Positions 62,447 to 64,000 of a stretch of DNA of 64,000 nucleotides are shown piece after piece. The position numbers and the translations under genes were made by a program. How positions within the stretch are numbered: position 1 is the first letter of the stretch; each line of letters opens with the position of its first letter. The stretch is from assembly GCF_002210425.1 (NCBI RefSeq), contig NZ_MWQK01000002.1:124001-188000 (forward strand). Direction: 5' to 3'. Origin of the DNA: Fibrobacter sp. UWB2 (GTDB lineage Bacteria; Fibrobacterota; Fibrobacteria; Fibrobacterales; Fibrobacteraceae). Below the pieces are notes generated by a model. The model worked only from the letters and a program-made list of their open reading frames with translations. It was not told the origin of the DNA and searched no databases.

Positions 62447-63484
62447 ATGGGCGTTCAAAATAAAAGATGTATAGACCCGGTTCTTGAAAAACTTGGACTT
62501 GGGCATTTTTTCCATGGAAATAAACCGTTAGTTTGGATTGTTGACGATTCGACTTGTACGTCATTATGCGAAGATGTTGCCCCGTATAATGCCGAAGAAA
62601 GCGACCTTTCGCAATATTTTGTCAAGGAAGGTGAATTTGGTCCTTACGCAAGCCTTCTGTATGACAAAACTTTCAAGAAGACGTTTTCACCAGATACGCA
62701 TCGAGGAAAACGCAATTTGTTGAATCTGCTGAACGATATGCTTGAGGGGCAGATCCCGCAAAAGATTATGGATGTAGCTTCGCAACAGCCGGAACTCAAT
62801 GATTCCGGTAGCAAGGATTCCAAATCGTCAATCCTAGATTTGCATTGCCGCGATGAGCGGGATAATCTTATCGAAATTGAGGTGCAGATTCAGCGTGAAA
62901 CGAATTTCTTGAAGCGCTTGGTGTTTTATTCAAGTCAGATGATTGTGCAACAGGGCGAACCCGGTCCCGACTGGGATTACGATGTCAAGCCGGTCTATGT
63001 GATTTCTTTTGCTCGTTTTCGGGTATTTGATGACAATCGGCCGCTTCACCGTGCCGGACTTCTTGATTATGAAACCTCCGAACGGCTAGTTGATTGTGCA
63101 AATTTCACGATTGTGGAACTTCCGAAGGTCGCTAGGATGATTCGCAAGAGTGATTCGGAGGTTGCCAAGTGGATGTTTATTTTTCGCTATTTGCACCGCC
63201 TTAAGGAACTTCCCCCAGCTCTAAAAACGGAAAAGTTCGAGGGCTTGCTTCCGTATGCTAAACTAGCTAGATTTAATAAAAAGGAACTAAAAAGGTACAG
63301 GTATATTATGCACTTGAAATGGGACAGATACGCTCAACAGTTGGCTTTTGCGGAAGATAACCCTGATTTCGTGAATAAAATCAGGCAAGAAACGCTTGAT
63401 GCCGTGAGAAAAATTATGCAAAAGAAAAAGCTTTCTCCTGATGTTATAAAGGAATGCCTTGATTATTCGTCATCAAATGGATAG
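62447..63484 (+). CDS. Rpn-family PD-(D/E)XK nuclease / putative transposase
   Basis: 345 residues. FKKTFSPDTHRGKRNLLNLLNDML, then SILDLHCRDERDNLIEIEVQIQRE with the D...ExQ catalytic pattern, and KRLVFYSSQMIVQQG are the PDDEXK_2 (Rpn/YhgA) signature. E. coli Rpn proteins promote recombination. AGAGG lies five bases before ATG 62447. Stem-loops flank the gene at 62403-62423 and 63488-63508. Confidence 0.82.
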   Translation: MGVQNKRCIDPVLEKLGLGHFFHGNKPLVWIVDDSTCTSLCEDVAPYNAEESDLSQYFVKEGEFGPYASLLYDKTFKKTFSPDTHRGKRNLLNLLNDMLEGQIPQKIMDVASQQPELNDSGSKDSKSSILDLHCRDERDNLIEIEVQIQRETNFLKRLVFYSSQMIVQQGEPGPDWDYDVKPVYVISFARFRVFDDNRPLHRAGLLDYETSERLVDCANFTIVELPKVARMIRKSDSEVAKWMFIFRYLHRLKELPPALKTEKFEGLLPYAKLARFNKKELKRYRYIMHLKWDRYAQQLAFAEDNPDFVNKIRQETLDAVRKIMQKKKLSPDVIKECLDYSSSNG

Positions 63485-63487
63485 AAA

Positions 63488-63508
63488 CGGCAGGCTTTAA
63501 GTCTGCCG
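63488..63508 (+). repeat. Hairpin after the Rpn gene
   Basis: CGGCAG/CTGCCG separated by nine bases, four bases after the stop codon. No T-rich tail. Confidence 0.45.
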
Positions 63509-63520
63509 AAAGAAGGTCAA

Positions 63521-63550
63521 CGAAAAACGCCTCCGACTAAGTCGGGGGCG
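63521..63550 (-). terminator. nuoN terminator
   Basis: Minus strand GCCCCCGAC/GTCGGAGGC stem then GTTTTTCG. Confidence 0.65.
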
Positions 63551-63599
63551 AAATTTTATTGTCATTCTCCGTTAGGAGAATCAAGGCGTTTCCCCTTGT

Positions 63600-64000
63600 T
63601 TAATTCATAAATCCGGCAAAGATGTTGTTGCTCAGGAACGGTACAAAGCCGAGGAGGATTACCGCGATGCTCAGCAAAATGATGACTTCGCGCTGGCGCT
63701 TGGTGAGGCGGAGCGGATTCAGATGTCCGTCAGGTTCATCGACCCAGGCAGCCTTGATGAGCTGCAAGTAGTAGAAGAGCGCAATGACGTTGTTCAAAAC
63801 GGCGAATGCCACGAGTGCGTAATGTCCAGTCGAAGCGCCGCTGAAGAACAGGTGGAACTTGCCAAAGAAACCGGCGAGAGGCGGGATGCCTGCCAAGCTG
63901 AACATCGAAATCGCAAGGGCGATGGCGAGGCTCGGGTTTTGCTTTGAAAGTCCGCGGAGCGACTGGAATGTTTCTTCGCGGTGATGCCCGATGATGCCGA
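63600..64000 (-). CDS. nuoN: NADH-quinone oxidoreductase subunit N, C-terminal part (cut by window edge)
   Basis: The frame is open to the window end. The visible 133 residues include GLSKQNPSLAIALAISMFSL followed by AGIPPLAGFFGKFHLF, the conserved end of NuoN, and three membrane segments. It is part of proton-pumping complex I. The rest of the operon would lie beyond 64000. Confidence 0.9.
   Translation of the reverse strand, partial: GIIGHHREETFQSLRGLSKQNPSLAIALAISMFSLAGIPPLAGFFGKFHLFFSGASTGHYALVAFAVLNNVIALFYYLQLIKAAWVDEPDGHLNPLRLTKRQREVIILLSIAVILLGFVPFLSNNIFAGFMN

Overview
The window looks like chromosomal DNA of a Fibrobacter-type bacterium (Fibrobacterota, probably F. succinogenes or a close relative). 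This is inferred from content, not from a database match. The clues are secreted plant-polysaccharide enzymes (a GH74 xyloglucanase and a CE6-type esterase) with poly-serine linkers and sorting-like C-terminal domains, many poly-Ser lipoproteins and OmpA/beta-barrel surface proteins, futalosine-route menaquinone synthesis (mqnE), a meso-DAP-type MurE, and no flagellar genes.

Layout. 1-2.4 kb: the end of psd, a Fe-S endonuclease-III-like protein, a lipoprotein and a GerW/YtfJ-family protein. 2.4-3.1 kb: a non-coding block with tandem palindromic repeats and a candidate small RNA that has its own promoter and terminator. 3.2-4.9 kb: serC and a degenerate SpoT-like HD protein. 5.2-11.4 kb: a pair of large surface proteins, a collagen-like Cys/Trp-module lipoprotein followed by an OmpA protein with thrombospondin type 3 repeats. 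11.5-14.6 kb: metF, tRNA-Arg, a thioredoxin-like protein and a FliB-like protein. 14.8-28.7 kb: one division and cell-wall (dcw) operon, mraZ-rsmH-ftsL-ftsI-murE-murF-ftsW-murG-murC-ftsQ-ftsA-ftsZ. It is tightly overlapped and lacks mraY and murD at their usual place. 29-35 kb: an outer-membrane protein and a MoxR-DUF58-transglutaminase operon. 35-43.7 kb: CE6 esterase, trmO, GH74 enzyme, two lipoproteins (one a histidine phosphatase) and a membrane protein. 43.7-50.5 kb: rmlD, mqnE, initiator tRNA, a long PgsA-like protein, recN, trmB and an RNase Z-like hydrolase. 50.6-60.4 kb: lipoprotein, exonuclease III, polyamine-binding protein, outer-membrane barrel, aminotransferase, two tandem GGDEF proteins, an HSDR_N-type nuclease domain and xseA. 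60.4-64 kb: a more AT-rich accessory stretch with an orphan antitoxin, a vestigial lipoprotein, an FGE-like lipoprotein and an Rpn/PDDEXK protein, then the start-truncated nuoN.

The dcw genes are translationally coupled and probably start from a promoter whose spacer carries MraZ-type GTGG repeats. The surface and glycan genes fit a life attached to plant fibre. Four promoters that can be read here share the form TTGCCA-N17-TANNTT.

The most unusual items are: a repeat family whose constant flanks enclose 22-nt palindromes of different sequence; an FtsZ with two tandem C-terminal-peptide-like motifs after a long linker; an initiator tRNA with an extra nucleotide in the T arm and U72; and the repeat architecture of the 1286-residue lipoprotein.
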